This document shows positions 35,632 to 45,554 of a stretch of DNA of 64,000 bases, one piece after another. Origin of the DNA: Duncaniella freteri. GTDB taxonomy: Bacteria > Bacteroidota > Bacteroidia > Bacteroidales > Muribaculaceae. A program made the position numbers and the translations under genes. Location of the stretch: contig NZ_SJSA01000001.1 in the NCBI RefSeq assembly GCF_004766125.1, positions 992,001 to 1,056,000 of the forward strand, given 5' to 3'. Every line of letters begins with the position of its first letter. Within the stretch, counting starts at the first letter, position 1. The notes beneath the pieces are model-generated. The model saw only the letters and a program-made list of their open reading frames with translations. It searched no databases and had not been told where the DNA came from.

Positions 35632-37011
35632 CTATCTCACCCAGGCTGATGGATTCAGCTTGCGCCTCTCGTCGCGGACCTCGAAATGAAGGAGGGTACG
35701 GTCGGAATCGGCAGGATCGGAATATATGGTGCCGAGAGTCTGACCTGTCTTGACTTTCTCTCCCTGGCGCACCGATGTAGAAGCAAGGCCGGCGTATATC
35801 GTAAGGTATTTGCCATGGCGGAGCATCACAATGGTATGAAAACCGTCCTGTCGGAAGATCGCTGACACAGTCCCCTCAAAGACTGCTCTCGCCGTAGAGC
35901 CACGCGACACCTCTATGTCGATACCAGAATTGTCGATCGTCACATGCCGCTGTGTGGGATGGGGCTGACGCCCGAACTGCCTGACTATCTTATAGCGTCC
36001 ACCTACAGGGAACAGCAACCGTCCCTTATTGGATGTGAATGAGCCTGACAGCTGTGATGCAGAAGTGGATGCGGCAGACTGTGTGCGAGCCCGCGCAGAG
36101 GCTATATCGCGTGCCGATGGCTCATCATTCTTGCCTGATGAGCCCTTCGACCCTTTGGACTTTGCTTTGTTCGCAGCCTGCTCACGTTTTCGGGCGGCAG
36201 CTTCCTCGCGCGCTATACGTGCCTGCTCGGCAGCGATGATACGGTCAAGCTCCCGGTCGAGCTCACGTGCCTGACGTTTCTGCTTGGCGAGTTCCGCCCT
36301 TAGCTGAGAATCCTGACGGCGCAGTGAGGTCACAAGTTTTTCGCTCTCTGACTGTTTCTGGGCAAGGGTACGGCGAGCATCCTCTGCCTGGCGGAACGCC
36401 TGATCCTGGCTGTGACGCAACCCTGTGAGATGCTGACGTCGTTCGGATATCCTGCCTATGGACTCGTCGATGTCGGCTACCTTGCGCTTTCGCCACTCGC
36501 TGAATCGGCTGAGATAGCGCATGCGGCTGTAAGCTTCCCTGAAACTTCCGGAAGAGAATATGAATGAAAGGGCATTCATGTCACCGGCAGAAGGCTGAAG
36601 CCCCCTGAGAGCCTTGGCATATGCAGCCCGAAGCCCATCGAGATCATGCTCAAGCACAGCTATCGAATCGGAGGTAGTGGTGATCTGCGCTCCTATGGAA
36701 TCGATACGCGACCGGAGCTGACGCACTGTGGCATCCTGTTGACGGATGTCGGCATTCAGCGAGTTGAGTGAGTTGAGCTGGCGTTTGAGCTCCTTGCCGG
36801 TAGTGTTGAGCCGTGTCGATGTCTCGGATATCTTGCGCTGCGTACGGTCCTGCTCTTTCTGGATGGTCTCCATGGAGCGAGCCGGCTGGCGGGAGGATCG
36901 CTTTCGTTTAGGGGATGCAGCCGACATGTCGGCAGTCACCCCCATAGCTATCCCTACAGTGACGGCTATGGCGGCAAATAGGCGTAATGTTGGTCTTAGC
37001 GCGAATGGCAT
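35632..37011 (-). CDS. EnvC-like murein hydrolase activator (coiled coil plus degenerate LytM)
   Basis: A 459-residue exported protein. After the signal peptide comes a long coiled coil (about residues 45-270, rich in Gln/Arg/Glu heptads such as NRLKRQLNSLNSLNADIRQ-type repeats), a Lys/Ser-rich linker, and a C-terminal M23/LytM fold (about 330-459). The zinc ligands of active LytM look altered: the His of the HxxxD motif falls in NSGIDIEV and the HxH is LLHFEV. This is the pattern of EnvC/NlpD-type proteins, which activate amidases for septum cleavage rather than cut peptidoglycan. It overlaps the DUF4292 stop by 1 base. Confidence 0.82.
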   Translation of the reverse strand: MPFALRPTLRLFAAIAVTVGIAMGVTADMSAASPKRKRSSRQPARSMETIQKEQDRTQRKISETSTRLNTTGKELKRQLNSLNSLNADIRQQDATVRQLRSRIDSIGAQITTTSDSIAVLEHDLDGLRAAYAKALRGLQPSAGDMNALSFIFSSGSFREAYSRMRYLSRFSEWRKRKVADIDESIGRISERRQHLTGLRHSQDQAFRQAEDARRTLAQKQSESEKLVTSLRRQDSQLRAELAKQKRQARELDRELDRIIAAEQARIAREEAAARKREQAANKAKSKGSKGSSGKNDEPSARDIASARARTQSAASTSASQLSGSFTSNKGRLLFPVGGRYKIVRQFGRQPHPTQRHVTIDNSGIDIEVSRGSTARAVFEGTVSAIFRQDGFHTIVMLRHGKYLTIYAGLASTSVRQGEKVKTGQTLGTIYSDPADSDRTLLHFEVRDERRKLNPSAWVR

Positions 37012-37736
37012 TACAGTCGGGTTAATGAGCGCAGAAGTGACGAGCCCTTGATGCGCTGATAGTTGCGTGGTATTGAAAAAGTTCGGATGTTGCCTTTGTC
37101 AACCTCTGCCTTTCGCCAGTCATATTCTATCGAGGCGGCAAGCTCATGCTTGCCCGATGAAGCTGATACACGAAGGTCACTGGCAAGAGGAAGGGATTCA
37201 AGAGGAGTATACTCCACCGAGGCTGTGCGTCCTGAAGGAAGGCTGACGCTTACTGAGAGAGGCTGACCTGTTGATTCGAGTGCGGTCACATCTATGCCGG
37301 CCCCACCCACAGCTTCGGGCAGAGACACCGGACTGCCGAGAAGGAGCGACTGCACATCCCCGACTGTCGCATTTACTCCGCCAAGCGCGTCACGGATACT
37401 TTCGGCAACGTAGACACGCTGCATCTTGGCATAGGCAAACACCGAGTCACCTGTGACATAAGCCGCTGCCACCTCCATGCCGAAGAAACGTAGCGAAAGA
37501 TGTATGCTCTTGTCCCTGACCATGGTCATAGTGCCGCTTACACGCAATGACTTGGGCTTTTCGATATTGACATTCACAGGGATACGGATATCGTCCCAAC
37601 GCATATAGCCGCTGTCATTGTCGCCCGCAGGCACATAAGTACCCGCTCCTCCGGTCTGCGACGCCTTACGCGAAGATCCACACGCACCGAGGAGCAGGAT
37701 TATAGATGTGATGAATAATAACCGTAAATATGACAT
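37011..37736 (-). CDS. DUF4292 lipoprotein
   Basis: A 241-residue lipoprotein (signal LLFITSIILLLGAC). The DUF4292 pattern is seen in IRIPVNVNIEKPKSLRVSGTMTMVRDKSIHLSLRFFGMEVA and FSIPRNYQRIKGSSLL. The fold resembles LolA/LolB lipoprotein carriers, so a role in lipoprotein or lipid handling is plausible but unproven. The start at 37736 is 13 bases after the TPR gene, and it overlaps the EnvC-like gene by 1 base (TAATG). Confidence 0.82.
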   Translation of the reverse strand: MSYLRLLFITSIILLLGACGSSRKASQTGGAGTYVPAGDNDSGYMRWDDIRIPVNVNIEKPKSLRVSGTMTMVRDKSIHLSLRFFGMEVAAAYVTGDSVFAYAKMQRVYVAESIRDALGGVNATVGDVQSLLLGSPVSLPEAVGGAGIDVTALESTGQPLSVSVSLPSGRTASVEYTPLESLPLASDLRVSASSGKHELAASIEYDWRKAEVDKGNIRTFSIPRNYQRIKGSSLLRSLTRL

Positions 37737-37749
37737 AATGTAATAGTCT

Positions 37750-39510
37750 CTATTTAAAGAAATATGTCTTGTGACGCACCTTGCGCTGCAAGAGCTCATT
37801 GTCGGGATCATACTTCATTGCGCGCTTCCAAAAGTCGACAGCCATGTCAGGCTCCCCGTCCATAAAGTAAATGTCACCGGCATGCTCAAGGACATCGGCA
37901 CTCATATCAGACTCGTCAGTGAGTTCGATAGTGCGGTCGATCATCTCACGAGCCTTGGCATAGTCCTTGCGCTTGAATAGCACCCAGGCATATGTATCGA
38001 GCGAGGTAGGATTGTCCTTCTCCTCATTCATTACCTTCTCTATCATGTGCAGAGCCTCATCAAGATCCTTCCCTTCAACAGCCATATGATAGGCGCAGTT
38101 GTTGAGAGCAAGCATATTGCCCGGATTATACTGCAATGCCTTGCGGTAGTACACGTACGAACTGTCAGACAACTGCTGCTGATACATGTTGTCGCCTATC
38201 GAAGTATATATGCTTGACAGCAACTCGGCATCAGCCTTGTCAGCAAGGCTGAGAGCCTTCCTGAACTCCTCCATACCCTTGGCAGTCTCCTTGCGCTGGG
38301 TGTAGATGGACCCGAGCACCACATGCTGACGTGCATTGTCGGGATAATAATACAGTGAACGGACTATTGCATCCTCGGCTTTATCCAGACTGTCGATCTG
38401 AAGATAAAGCGATGAGAGCATCTCCCACCCCTCAGGATCGGCAGGATCAAGCCCAAGGGTCTGCTCTTCCTGCTCGGCGGCAGCTGCATAATCCCTGGCT
38501 ATGATAAGATATCTGGCATACGAGTCATGAATGTCATGTTCAAGAGGATGCTGCACGATCAGAGTATCGAAAAGCTGTATGATACGCGGACGCTGGAGCG
38601 AGTCGGTATACATCTGCTGAATATAGCCACGCAGTATGGAAAGCTTGGTGTTGACGTCAAGGCTGTTCTGCTTTAAGGCGTTGAACACCTCGCGGTCATA
38701 TCCCACAGAGTCATTTACCGAATTATAGAACTCCGCCTTGGAATAGTATGCGAGTCCGCTTGAAGGATCAAGCTCACACGCCCGGTCGAAAAACTTGAGA
38801 GCCTCCTCCCTTTTTCCGAACATCGAATAGACCTTACCTGAAAACACCATGAACTCCACGTTAGAGGGTGATGATTCCCTCAAGCGGTCAGCCTCAGCGA
38901 GAATGGATGCAGTATCGTTTTCATTGAAATACAACTGAATCTTATTACCCGAAAGGGTGAGATTCGGACCCTCAAGAGCCTCGATTGAGTCGTAGATTGC
39001 TATTGCCCGGTCACGGTCGGCGGCAGGTCCACCCTGAGCAAGAACCTCGGCAAGCTGAAACGCTATCTCAACTTTCTCGGGATACAAGCGGTGGAGTGTG
39101 CCCCACACACGTATTGCCTCGTCGCGCTCAAGGCGTCGCTGGCACATCAGACCATACTTCACCCCGGTATAATAATCGGAAGGATTGGCATCCCAATATG
39201 CCCTAAGCATCTCCACACCCCTTGACATATCGGCAGTGTCAGTCGGTTCCGACGACATGATGAGCAGGAAGTTGGAAAGCTCAAGCCCTGTCTCCATATC
39301 AGTGGGGTTGAGTTCCTTAGCCCGTGACAGGAGCGAAAAGGCTGCATCGAAGTTCCCTTGCGATTTCGCACGCAGGGCTTCGAGATACAAATAGTCAGCC
39401 TTGGCGGCATCCTCGATGGAGGGGACCGCCGGCTTACGCCCTCTGCCGGTGGCTGTAAGTGCCATCGCCAGAATCACCAAAGGGATCAATATAACTGGAA
39501 GTCGCTTCAT
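37750..39510 (-). CDS. Tetratricopeptide repeat protein
   Basis: A 586-residue exported protein (signal MKRLPVILIPLVILAMALTATG) made almost entirely of TPR helices (e.g. ALKFFDRACELDPSSGLAYYSKAEFY, SSYVYYRKALQYNPGNMLALNNCAYH, MAVDFWKRAMKYDPDNELL). TPR arrays scaffold protein complexes. It is followed by DUF4292 and the EnvC-like protein, an arrangement conserved in Bacteroidales as far as I recall, suggesting an envelope or cell-division role. No enzymatic domain is present. Confidence 0.85.
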   Translation of the reverse strand: MKRLPVILIPLVILAMALTATGRGRKPAVPSIEDAAKADYLYLEALRAKSQGNFDAAFSLLSRAKELNPTDMETGLELSNFLLIMSSEPTDTADMSRGVEMLRAYWDANPSDYYTGVKYGLMCQRRLERDEAIRVWGTLHRLYPEKVEIAFQLAEVLAQGGPAADRDRAIAIYDSIEALEGPNLTLSGNKIQLYFNENDTASILAEADRLRESSPSNVEFMVFSGKVYSMFGKREEALKFFDRACELDPSSGLAYYSKAEFYNSVNDSVGYDREVFNALKQNSLDVNTKLSILRGYIQQMYTDSLQRPRIIQLFDTLIVQHPLEHDIHDSYARYLIIARDYAAAAEQEEQTLGLDPADPEGWEMLSSLYLQIDSLDKAEDAIVRSLYYYPDNARQHVVLGSIYTQRKETAKGMEEFRKALSLADKADAELLSSIYTSIGDNMYQQQLSDSSYVYYRKALQYNPGNMLALNNCAYHMAVEGKDLDEALHMIEKVMNEEKDNPTSLDTYAWVLFKRKDYAKAREMIDRTIELTDESDMSADVLEHAGDIYFMDGEPDMAVDFWKRAMKYDPDNELLQRKVRHKTYFFK

Positions 39511-39601
39511 TGTAATAATTTAAATCCCGCAAACACGATTAAACCGCCAGGGATGAACGAATAACATTTAATCTTTTCAACAGTAGACACCGCAGCCTGA
39601 A

Positions 39602-40045
39602 TCAGTCTGTGCCTGTGTGACCGAAACCTCCGTCACCGCGAACAGTCTCGTCAATGCGTCTTACAGGCTCCCATGTGACATGCACATACTGCTTGATCAC
39701 CATCTGTGCAATGCGTTCACCGGGAGCTATGGTATAAGGCTCATTGGAAAGGTTGATCACTATTATACCGATGTCACCACGATAGTCGGCATCAACAGTG
39801 CCAGGGGTGTTGACCAAAGATATCCCATGCTTGAGAGCGAGCCCCGAACGCGGACGTATCTGGCATTCATACCCCTGCGGGAGCTGTATGCGCAGACCGG
39901 TGGGTATCAGACGACGCTCAAGTGGCCCGAGAGTCACAGGCTCAGATATATTTGCCCTCACATCCATACCTGCCGACGATGGTGTCTCATAGGCAGGAAG
40001 TCCGTAAGGGGAATCGTTGATGACTTTTACATTGATATGTTCCAT
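39602..40045 (-). CDS. dut: dUTP diphosphatase
   Basis: A 147-residue trimeric dUTPase that converts dUTP to dUMP, keeping uracil out of DNA and supplying dTMP synthesis. The five motifs are all present: [43 protein letters not shown] and the C-terminal GDGGFGHTG arm. It lies 91 bases upstream of the TPR gene in the same direction. Confidence 0.96.
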   Translation of the reverse strand: MEHINVKVINDSPYGLPAYETPSSAGMDVRANISEPVTLGPLERRLIPTGLRIQLPQGYECQIRPRSGLALKHGISLVNTPGTVDADYRGDIGIIVINLSNEPYTIAPGERIAQMVIKQYVHVTWEPVRRIDETVRGDGGFGHTGTD

Positions 40046-40081
40046 AGATAAATAGTCGATTTATTTATTAACAAGCGATAG

Positions 40082-40109
40082 CCCCCGCGGGTTTATCTGT
40101 CCGCGAGGG
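40082..40109 (-). terminator. Possible hairpin after the lipoprotein gene
   Basis: Nine-base arms (40082-40090 and 40101-40109) with one mismatch and a GC-rich stem lie between the end of the upstream lipoprotein gene and dut. No clear T run follows on the minus strand. Confidence 0.35.
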
Positions 40110-40123
40110 TTATCGTTATGTGT

Positions 40124-41053
40124 TCAATGGCGGTAACGCTTTAGAAGCCCATCCTCAAAGAGAAGGAATACACCGTTCTCGTACAGCCACGCCTCCCGGA
40201 CAAAGCTGTTGCTTGCCCCTCGGTCCACCTCCTTGGGTGAGCCGAGCGAGAGCCTGCACTCCTCGATTGTCATCCCGTCAGCGACACGTCCGTCAATGAT
40301 AAGCTTCCAATGCTCGGGTGGGATATGCCGGTAGCGCAGATAAGGATCTGTAAACGAGAACACACGCGAGAATGTGCGCGGAGCCTCCCATTTCCCTCCC
40401 GGATGGATGAATATGCGGGCCGAGTTGCCATCCTTGTCAGTGAAAGCCACCTTTATTGGGAAAAGCAGGTTGCCCGGTGCCACCGAATCGATGTGCACAG
40501 GAATGAACTTGCGTCCCGACACCGGAGTGTCGGCATCATCGCGCCATGACGATGTGAGAATATAGAACTCCTTCCCTTCCATAAGCCTGCGTGCGTCCTC
40601 TATCACCGACATCTGTATGGTGAAAGGGACTTCGGTCACACTGTCAGCCATAAGCCGCGAAAGGGGCTTGTTGACGCGATACGACAATACATCACCTCCG
40701 GATGTTAGAAATGATATGTCGGTGACAGTGCCACCGGTCACTGATGCGGACTCCTCTGCCGACCGATAACGCAGCATGTCACCGGGCACAGGTGAGGCAT
40801 CTACAGCCGAGGCTCCGAATATACGCGATATGCGCGAGTCAGTCACCATGAACTCCTTCCCGGGAGTCCAGCGTGAGAAAGGAAGATCGCCCACCTTGGC
40901 AAGATAAGAATCCTCGGGAGCAGGGACCACCGCTTCGCGTCTGACGTCGCGACCGGTGATGCGCGGGGTCGACTCCACACCTGTGAAGAAGCAGCCCTGC
41001 AACAACGGCGCGAGCATCAGCAGCGAAAATATTCTCAGTAAGGTTGTGTTCAC
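40124..41053 (-). CDS. Lipoprotein with BamE/SmpA-like C-terminal segment
   Basis: A 309-residue lipoprotein (signal IFSLLMLAPLLQGC) starting at GTG 41053, which overlaps the S9 peptidase stop as GTGA. The C-terminal 60 residues (WKLIIDGRVADGMTIEECRLSLG, VREAWLYENGVFLLFEDGLLKRY) read like a small SmpA/OmlA-type domain: GMT, then LGxP, then an aromatic strand pair. The remainder is unknown. A role in outer membrane assembly is only a guess. Confidence 0.6.
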   Translation of the reverse strand: MNTTLLRIFSLLMLAPLLQGCFFTGVESTPRITGRDVRREAVVPAPEDSYLAKVGDLPFSRWTPGKEFMVTDSRISRIFGASAVDASPVPGDMLRYRSAEESASVTGGTVTDISFLTSGGDVLSYRVNKPLSRLMADSVTEVPFTIQMSVIEDARRLMEGKEFYILTSSWRDDADTPVSGRKFIPVHIDSVAPGNLLFPIKVAFTDKDGNSARIFIHPGGKWEAPRTFSRVFSFTDPYLRYRHIPPEHWKLIIDGRVADGMTIEECRLSLGSPKEVDRGASNSFVREAWLYENGVFLLFEDGLLKRYRH

Positions 41054-43191
41054 TTTTTAGAATCGCCAGTCACACTCCCGGGGGTTATGCCGAGATTGTA
41101 GAACATAAAGGAGTAGATATCAGCGTACTCCTCTATCACCTTAGCCATGGGCTTGCCTGCGCCATGACCAGCCTTGGAATCTATACGGATGAGCTTGGGA
41201 GCATCACCGGTATCGGCAGCCTGAAGAGCTGCGGCATACTTGAACGAGTGGGCGGGCACCACGCGGTCGTCATGATCGGCAGTGGTAACCATAATGGCAG
41301 GATAGGGAGTGCCATCATTACGCACTGTATGAAGAGGCGAGTAGCCGAGCAGGTATTTTGCCATCTCAGGAGAGTCGGCTGATGTACCGTAGTCGGAAGC
41401 CCAGTTCCAACCGATAGTGAACAGATGATAACGCATCATATCCATCACTCCCACTCGGGGGAATGCCACTTTAAAGAGGTCGGGACGCTGATTGACTGTA
41501 GCTCCCACAAGGAGACCTCCGTTGCTGCCACCCTCGATGGTGAGATAGTCCGAAGAGGTCCAGCCTTCATTCACGAGATATTCAGCTGCTGAGATGAAGT
41601 CGTCAAACACATTCTGTTTCTTCATCTTGGTGCCGGCTTCATGCCATGCCTCACCATACTCCGAACCACCACGGAGATTGGTCTGGGCATACATAACACC
41701 ATTCTCAAGCATCAGCATCCTGTTGGCTGAGAATCCAGGAGTGAGGGACACATTGAAGCCTCCGTAACCGTAGAGGTAGACAGGGTTCTTGCCGTTGCGC
41801 TCCATCCCTTTCTTGTAGGTTAGGAACATAGGCACCTTTGTACCATCCTTGGATGTGAAGAACACCTGTTCGGTAACATAGTCGTCAAGATTCACACCCT
41901 CGATCTCAGGCTGGAACACCTTGGAGCTCTCGCCGGTGGCGGGATTGAACTTGTACACAGTGGCAGGTGATGTGAACGAACTGAGACTGTAGAACACATC
42001 CTCAGGATATTTGCTTGATGTGGAGAAACCTACAGAACCGATACCGGGCAGCTTGACATCCGATTTCTTCTTGCCGTCAAGCGAGTATATTGACACATGG
42101 TCGGAAGCATCCTTCTCGTAAGTGAGATAGAGGTCCTTGCCCGAGAGCTGCACACCCTTGAGCACACCATCACCCTCAGGAATAAGCTCGCGCCAGTTTT
42201 CGCGTCCAGGATTGGCGACATCAGCCACCATCACACGACGGCGGTCGGCACCAAAGGCAGTGAGAAGATATATCTTGCCGTCAATGACATCTATGACCGA
42301 AGTTTCGTAGTCCTGGTCGGGAGCCACAGTGACCCATCCTCCATTGCTGCGCATCTTGAGTGCGTTGCCAACACCCTGACCGCCTACGGAGACGAACATC
42401 ACAGGATTCTTGCCGGCAACCTGTGCGCCATGGAAATGAAGGGGATTGGCAGGGTCAGAGAACACCAATGTGTCGTCGCTCTGCGGAGTGCCGATCTTAT
42501 GATAATATATCTGATGGTTCTCATTGGCGTTAGAGAACTCCTTGCCCTCTTCGGGACGCGGATACGCGCTATAGTAGAAACCGTCGCCATCCCACTCTGC
42601 TCCGGAGAACTTCGCCCATTCAATATGGTCGGGAAGAAGCTGCTTGGTGGCAGTATCCATCACATATATCTCGGTCCAGTCACTACCGCTGCGGCTTATG
42701 GTATAGGCTGTGTACTTGCCATCCTTCGATTGGGAAAGACCTGTGAGAGCCACGGTGCCGTCGTCACTGAGCGAGTTGGGGTCAAGGAACTCTTCGCGCT
42801 CTGACGACAGCGGATCGTCGGTTCGATAAATGACCGCCTGGTTCTTAAGTCCGTCATTCTCGGAATAATAGTATTTGCCGTCGTTTTCACGTGAAGGCAC
42901 ACCACGCTTCACGTAGTTATTGAGGTGAGTAAGACGCTCAGCGATAGCCTTACGGAAAGGGATCTGACTCAGATAGTCCTGTGTCACCTTGTTCTCCGCC
43001 TCCACCCAGGCGAGAGTTGCAGGCGCAGTATCATTCTCAAGAGGGCGATAAATGTCTGACACCTTCATACCGAATATGGTGTCAACGGTGCCATCCTGCG
43101 GAGCCTCAGGATAATTGATTTTCCCTGAATTATGGCATCCTGCCATCGTACAAGTCAGCATAGCTGTTGCAAGGATTTGGATTGGTTTCAT
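41050..43191 (-). CDS. Prolyl oligopeptidase family (S9A) serine peptidase, lipoprotein
   Basis: A 713-residue enzyme cleaving after proline in short peptides. The signal MKPIQILATAMLTCTMAGC carries a lipobox. The beta-propeller part occupies roughly residues 80-440 and is followed by the alpha/beta hydrolase domain: nucleophile Ser in LTIEGGSNGGLLVGA, Asp in TADHDDRVVPAHSF, His in SKAGHGAGKPMAK. The conserved N-terminal YRPLENDTAPATLAWVEAENKVT is typical of S9A. It probably acts in the periplasm or at the outer membrane on peptides taken up by the cell. Confidence 0.93.
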   Translation of the reverse strand: MKPIQILATAMLTCTMAGCHNSGKINYPEAPQDGTVDTIFGMKVSDIYRPLENDTAPATLAWVEAENKVTQDYLSQIPFRKAIAERLTHLNNYVKRGVPSRENDGKYYYSENDGLKNQAVIYRTDDPLSSEREEFLDPNSLSDDGTVALTGLSQSKDGKYTAYTISRSGSDWTEIYVMDTATKQLLPDHIEWAKFSGAEWDGDGFYYSAYPRPEEGKEFSNANENHQIYYHKIGTPQSDDTLVFSDPANPLHFHGAQVAGKNPVMFVSVGGQGVGNALKMRSNGGWVTVAPDQDYETSVIDVIDGKIYLLTAFGADRRRVMVADVANPGRENWRELIPEGDGVLKGVQLSGKDLYLTYEKDASDHVSIYSLDGKKKSDVKLPGIGSVGFSTSSKYPEDVFYSLSSFTSPATVYKFNPATGESSKVFQPEIEGVNLDDYVTEQVFFTSKDGTKVPMFLTYKKGMERNGKNPVYLYGYGGFNVSLTPGFSANRMLMLENGVMYAQTNLRGGSEYGEAWHEAGTKMKKQNVFDDFISAAEYLVNEGWTSSDYLTIEGGSNGGLLVGATVNQRPDLFKVAFPRVGVMDMMRYHLFTIGWNWASDYGTSADSPEMAKYLLGYSPLHTVRNDGTPYPAIMVTTADHDDRVVPAHSFKYAAALQAADTGDAPKLIRIDSKAGHGAGKPMAKVIEEYADIYSFMFYNLGITPGSVTGDSKK

Positions 43192-43279
43192 AATTATGAT
43201 GAATTATAAATGCAAAGTAACGAATAATTCTTGAAACTAACGATTTGGATTAGTATATATTAACTTTTGCTATAGCCGT

Positions 43280-44629
43280 TTACCTTATATCGATTGTGAC
43301 TGCTGCTGGATAAAGTCTTGACGGATCGTAATAGCGGGCGCAACTGTTGACTATGTTCTCCATGCGCATCTTGAGCTTGCCCTTGAACACCTTTTTGCCA
43401 TTGACAATGACAATCACCGGCTTTGACAGATCCACCAGGCTGTCGTTGAGGTATATGGTCACCGAGCCTGATGTGGCAGGAGCATATTCACGCTTGAAAT
43501 CAAGAGCTATACCCCATCTCGGGTCAATCTCTGTGGCAGTATATGTTACAGTCTGAGCCGTTAGGTTCACAGTATTGCCTACGATATCCATTTCATAGTA
43601 GGTGCGTGCTGACTCGTCAGCGTTGCTCCTCTCGTTGACATACAGATTGTAGAAACCGTCGCGGTAGCGACCATCCATCTCGAAATTCTCCCAGCTCACA
43701 TGCTTTGGATATGGATTGCGCGTGTGCTTGCTTAGCCAGGGGGTGGTAGGTGTATAATCTATGGAATGCCCGCGCCCCGGGATCAGCTGTATATTATACT
43801 CATAATCCTCGGGATACACCTGTTTCAGACTGTCAAGAGCTCGCTTGGTGTAGCGAGTGAGTTTGTCGCGGTAGAATCCGAAGTCACGATCGCCTGTAAG
43901 GAGCGAGAATGCCGTGTTGCGAAGATTTTCAGCAGGAGCATTCTTCAGAGGCTCACCACCTGCCATCGGTCCGGCTCCGGCTATATAGTCGGCATAGAAG
44001 CTTGCAAGGCGTTGTGAGCCGTAGGCACCTTCCGAGATTCCGAACATATACACCCTGTCGGGGTCAATCTCCCCTGAGGCAAGCGACTGGCGCAACACCT
44101 TTTCCCAGGCATATTGCTTGGACTTGTGCCACCATCGGTAATACTCCCCTTCGTTAGGTATCTGAGGTATGAAATATGCCGAGGGAGAATCGTCGAAACG
44201 TACAGCAAGCTTAAGCCCGGTCTCCCACTCCTGCTGTCGCGGGCCAGACCCATGCATATAGATGAAGAGCGGAATCCCTGCGGACGAGATGGAATCACCC
44301 TTGAAACCCCAGTAATAATTCATCACGGCATTTGGCTCAAGGTCGGCAGGAAGATTCCATGCGGAAGCTGTCTCAGCGGAGAGAGCTGCAAGCGGCGATA
44401 GCTTTTGCTCATCGAAAGCCTTGTTGGCATCTACCCATGACTTCCACACCTGATCCGACACAGCCTTGACATCACGGCTCTTTACAATATTTCCTGATAT
44501 GTATGGCGATGTCTCTCCTTGCAGATAGCCAAGGAAATAGTTTTCAATGTTGTCAGGACTGTCAGCATACGCTCCCGCCATCACAGACAGCATGGCCACG
44601 GAGAGCATCGATCTAAGGATAGTGTTCAT
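43280..44629 (-). CDS. Exported alpha/beta hydrolase (esterase-like)
   Basis: A 449-residue exported protein (signal ending SVMAGAYADS). GIPLFIYMHGSGPRQQEWETG looks like an oxyanion-hole HG region, YMFGISEGAYGSQRLASFYAD carries the GxSxG nucleophile, and LIPGRGHSIDYTPTTPW supplies a His. The C-terminal 120 residues form a beta-rich domain. Substrate unknown: a feruloyl/acetyl-type or dienelactone-hydrolase-like esterase is possible. The ATG at 44629 is chosen because the promoter at 44669-44698 lies upstream; the longer reading to 44698 would overlap it. Confidence 0.7.
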   Translation of the reverse strand: MNTILRSMLSVAMLSVMAGAYADSPDNIENYFLGYLQGETSPYISGNIVKSRDVKAVSDQVWKSWVDANKAFDEQKLSPLAALSAETASAWNLPADLEPNAVMNYYWGFKGDSISSAGIPLFIYMHGSGPRQQEWETGLKLAVRFDDSPSAYFIPQIPNEGEYYRWWHKSKQYAWEKVLRQSLASGEIDPDRVYMFGISEGAYGSQRLASFYADYIAGAGPMAGGEPLKNAPAENLRNTAFSLLTGDRDFGFYRDKLTRYTKRALDSLKQVYPEDYEYNIQLIPGRGHSIDYTPTTPWLSKHTRNPYPKHVSWENFEMDGRYRDGFYNLYVNERSNADESARTYYEMDIVGNTVNLTAQTVTYTATEIDPRWGIALDFKREYAPATSGSVTIYLNDSLVDLSKPVIVIVNGKKVFKGKLKMRMENIVNSCARYYDPSRLYPAAVTIDIR

Positions 44630-44668
44630 AAATGGCTTGATATAATTGGTATTATGATAATATGAGGG

Positions 44669-44698
44669 CAAAGATACATTTTTTATCACGTATAACAA
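44669..44698 (-). promoter_or_regulatory. Promoter of the esterase-like gene
   Basis: On the minus strand TTG (44696-44698) and TATCTTTG (44669-44676) with a 19-base spacer. Confidence 0.6.
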
Positions 44699-44759
44699 TG
44701 CTTAACACAATCCTTTCGGGATTTATTGTCAACCGGGAGGTTAAATAATGCTAAGATTG

Positions 44760-44790
44760 TTGTGAGGGCACGGCTTTTTTGTTACTTTTG
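44760..44790 (+). promoter_or_regulatory. Promoter of the ECF sigma/porin unit
   Basis: TTG at 44760-44762 and TACTTTTG at 44783-44790 with a 20-base spacer. The leader to the ATG at 44895 is about 100 bases. Confidence 0.55.
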
Positions 44791-44894
44791 CAGTAAAGGA
44801 GGAGGATATTGTGTGAGCCTCCGTCATTTACAAAAATTTAACTTTACTGCCTATAGATTACACTGCTACCCTAACCACAAAAACCGAGAATACA

Positions 44895-45485
44895 ATGCAA
44901 GACATGACTAAGCTCGCCGACCGTGATCTGGTCGTAGCTTACGCCAATGATAGTAATGAAGCGTTTGACATCCTGCTTGAACGCCATAAGGACAGGATAT
45001 ATACCTATATCTTTCGTATAGTAAAGAACAGGGAGCTTACCGACGACATCTTTCAGGAGACGTTTGTCAAGGCTATCATGACAATAAAGCAGAAGCGATA
45101 TTCCGAACATGGCAAATTCTCGGGATGGCTCACTCGCATAGCCCACAACCTCATAATCGACTATTACAGGCAGGAGAAGGTGGAGAACACACTGTCGACC
45201 GACGATGACAACAACGACCTCCTCAACCGCCGCGACCTGTGTGAAGGGACTGTTGAGGACGAGATGGTGGAGATGCAAATCGACGAGGACCTACGCCGCA
45301 TGGTGATGGAGCTGCCTGACCCTCAGAGAGAAGTTCTCGTGATGCGATTTTACCGGAACATGTCGTTCAAGGAGATCGCAGATGCAACAAAGGTCAGCAT
45401 CAACACCGCTCTCGGACGCATGCGATATGCCATAATCAATATGCGCCGGATGGCAGAGGAAAAGAACATAGTGCTCGCTGTGTGA
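44895..45485 (+). CDS. ECF-type RNA polymerase sigma factor
   Basis: A 196-residue sigma factor. Region 2: DSNEAFDILLERHKDRIYTYIF and DDIFQETFVKAIMTIKQKRYSEHGKFSGWLTRIAHNLIIDYYR. Region 4: LPDPQREVLVMRFYRNMSFKEIADATKVSINTALGRMRYAIINMRR. It resembles the widespread Bacteroidota SigW-like group. No anti-sigma gene follows; the next gene is a porin. It has its own promoter of the housekeeping type. Confidence 0.92.
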   Translation: MQDMTKLADRDLVVAYANDSNEAFDILLERHKDRIYTYIFRIVKNRELTDDIFQETFVKAIMTIKQKRYSEHGKFSGWLTRIAHNLIIDYYRQEKVENTLSTDDDNNDLLNRRDLCEGTVEDEMVEMQIDEDLRRMVMELPDPQREVLVMRFYRNMSFKEIADATKVSINTALGRMRYAIINMRRMAEEKNIVLAV

Positions 45486-45554
45486 ATGGCAAGGGGATCA
45501 AGGCATATGAATCGTGATTACAAACATTATGTCATCAATACTGAAATTTGATCT

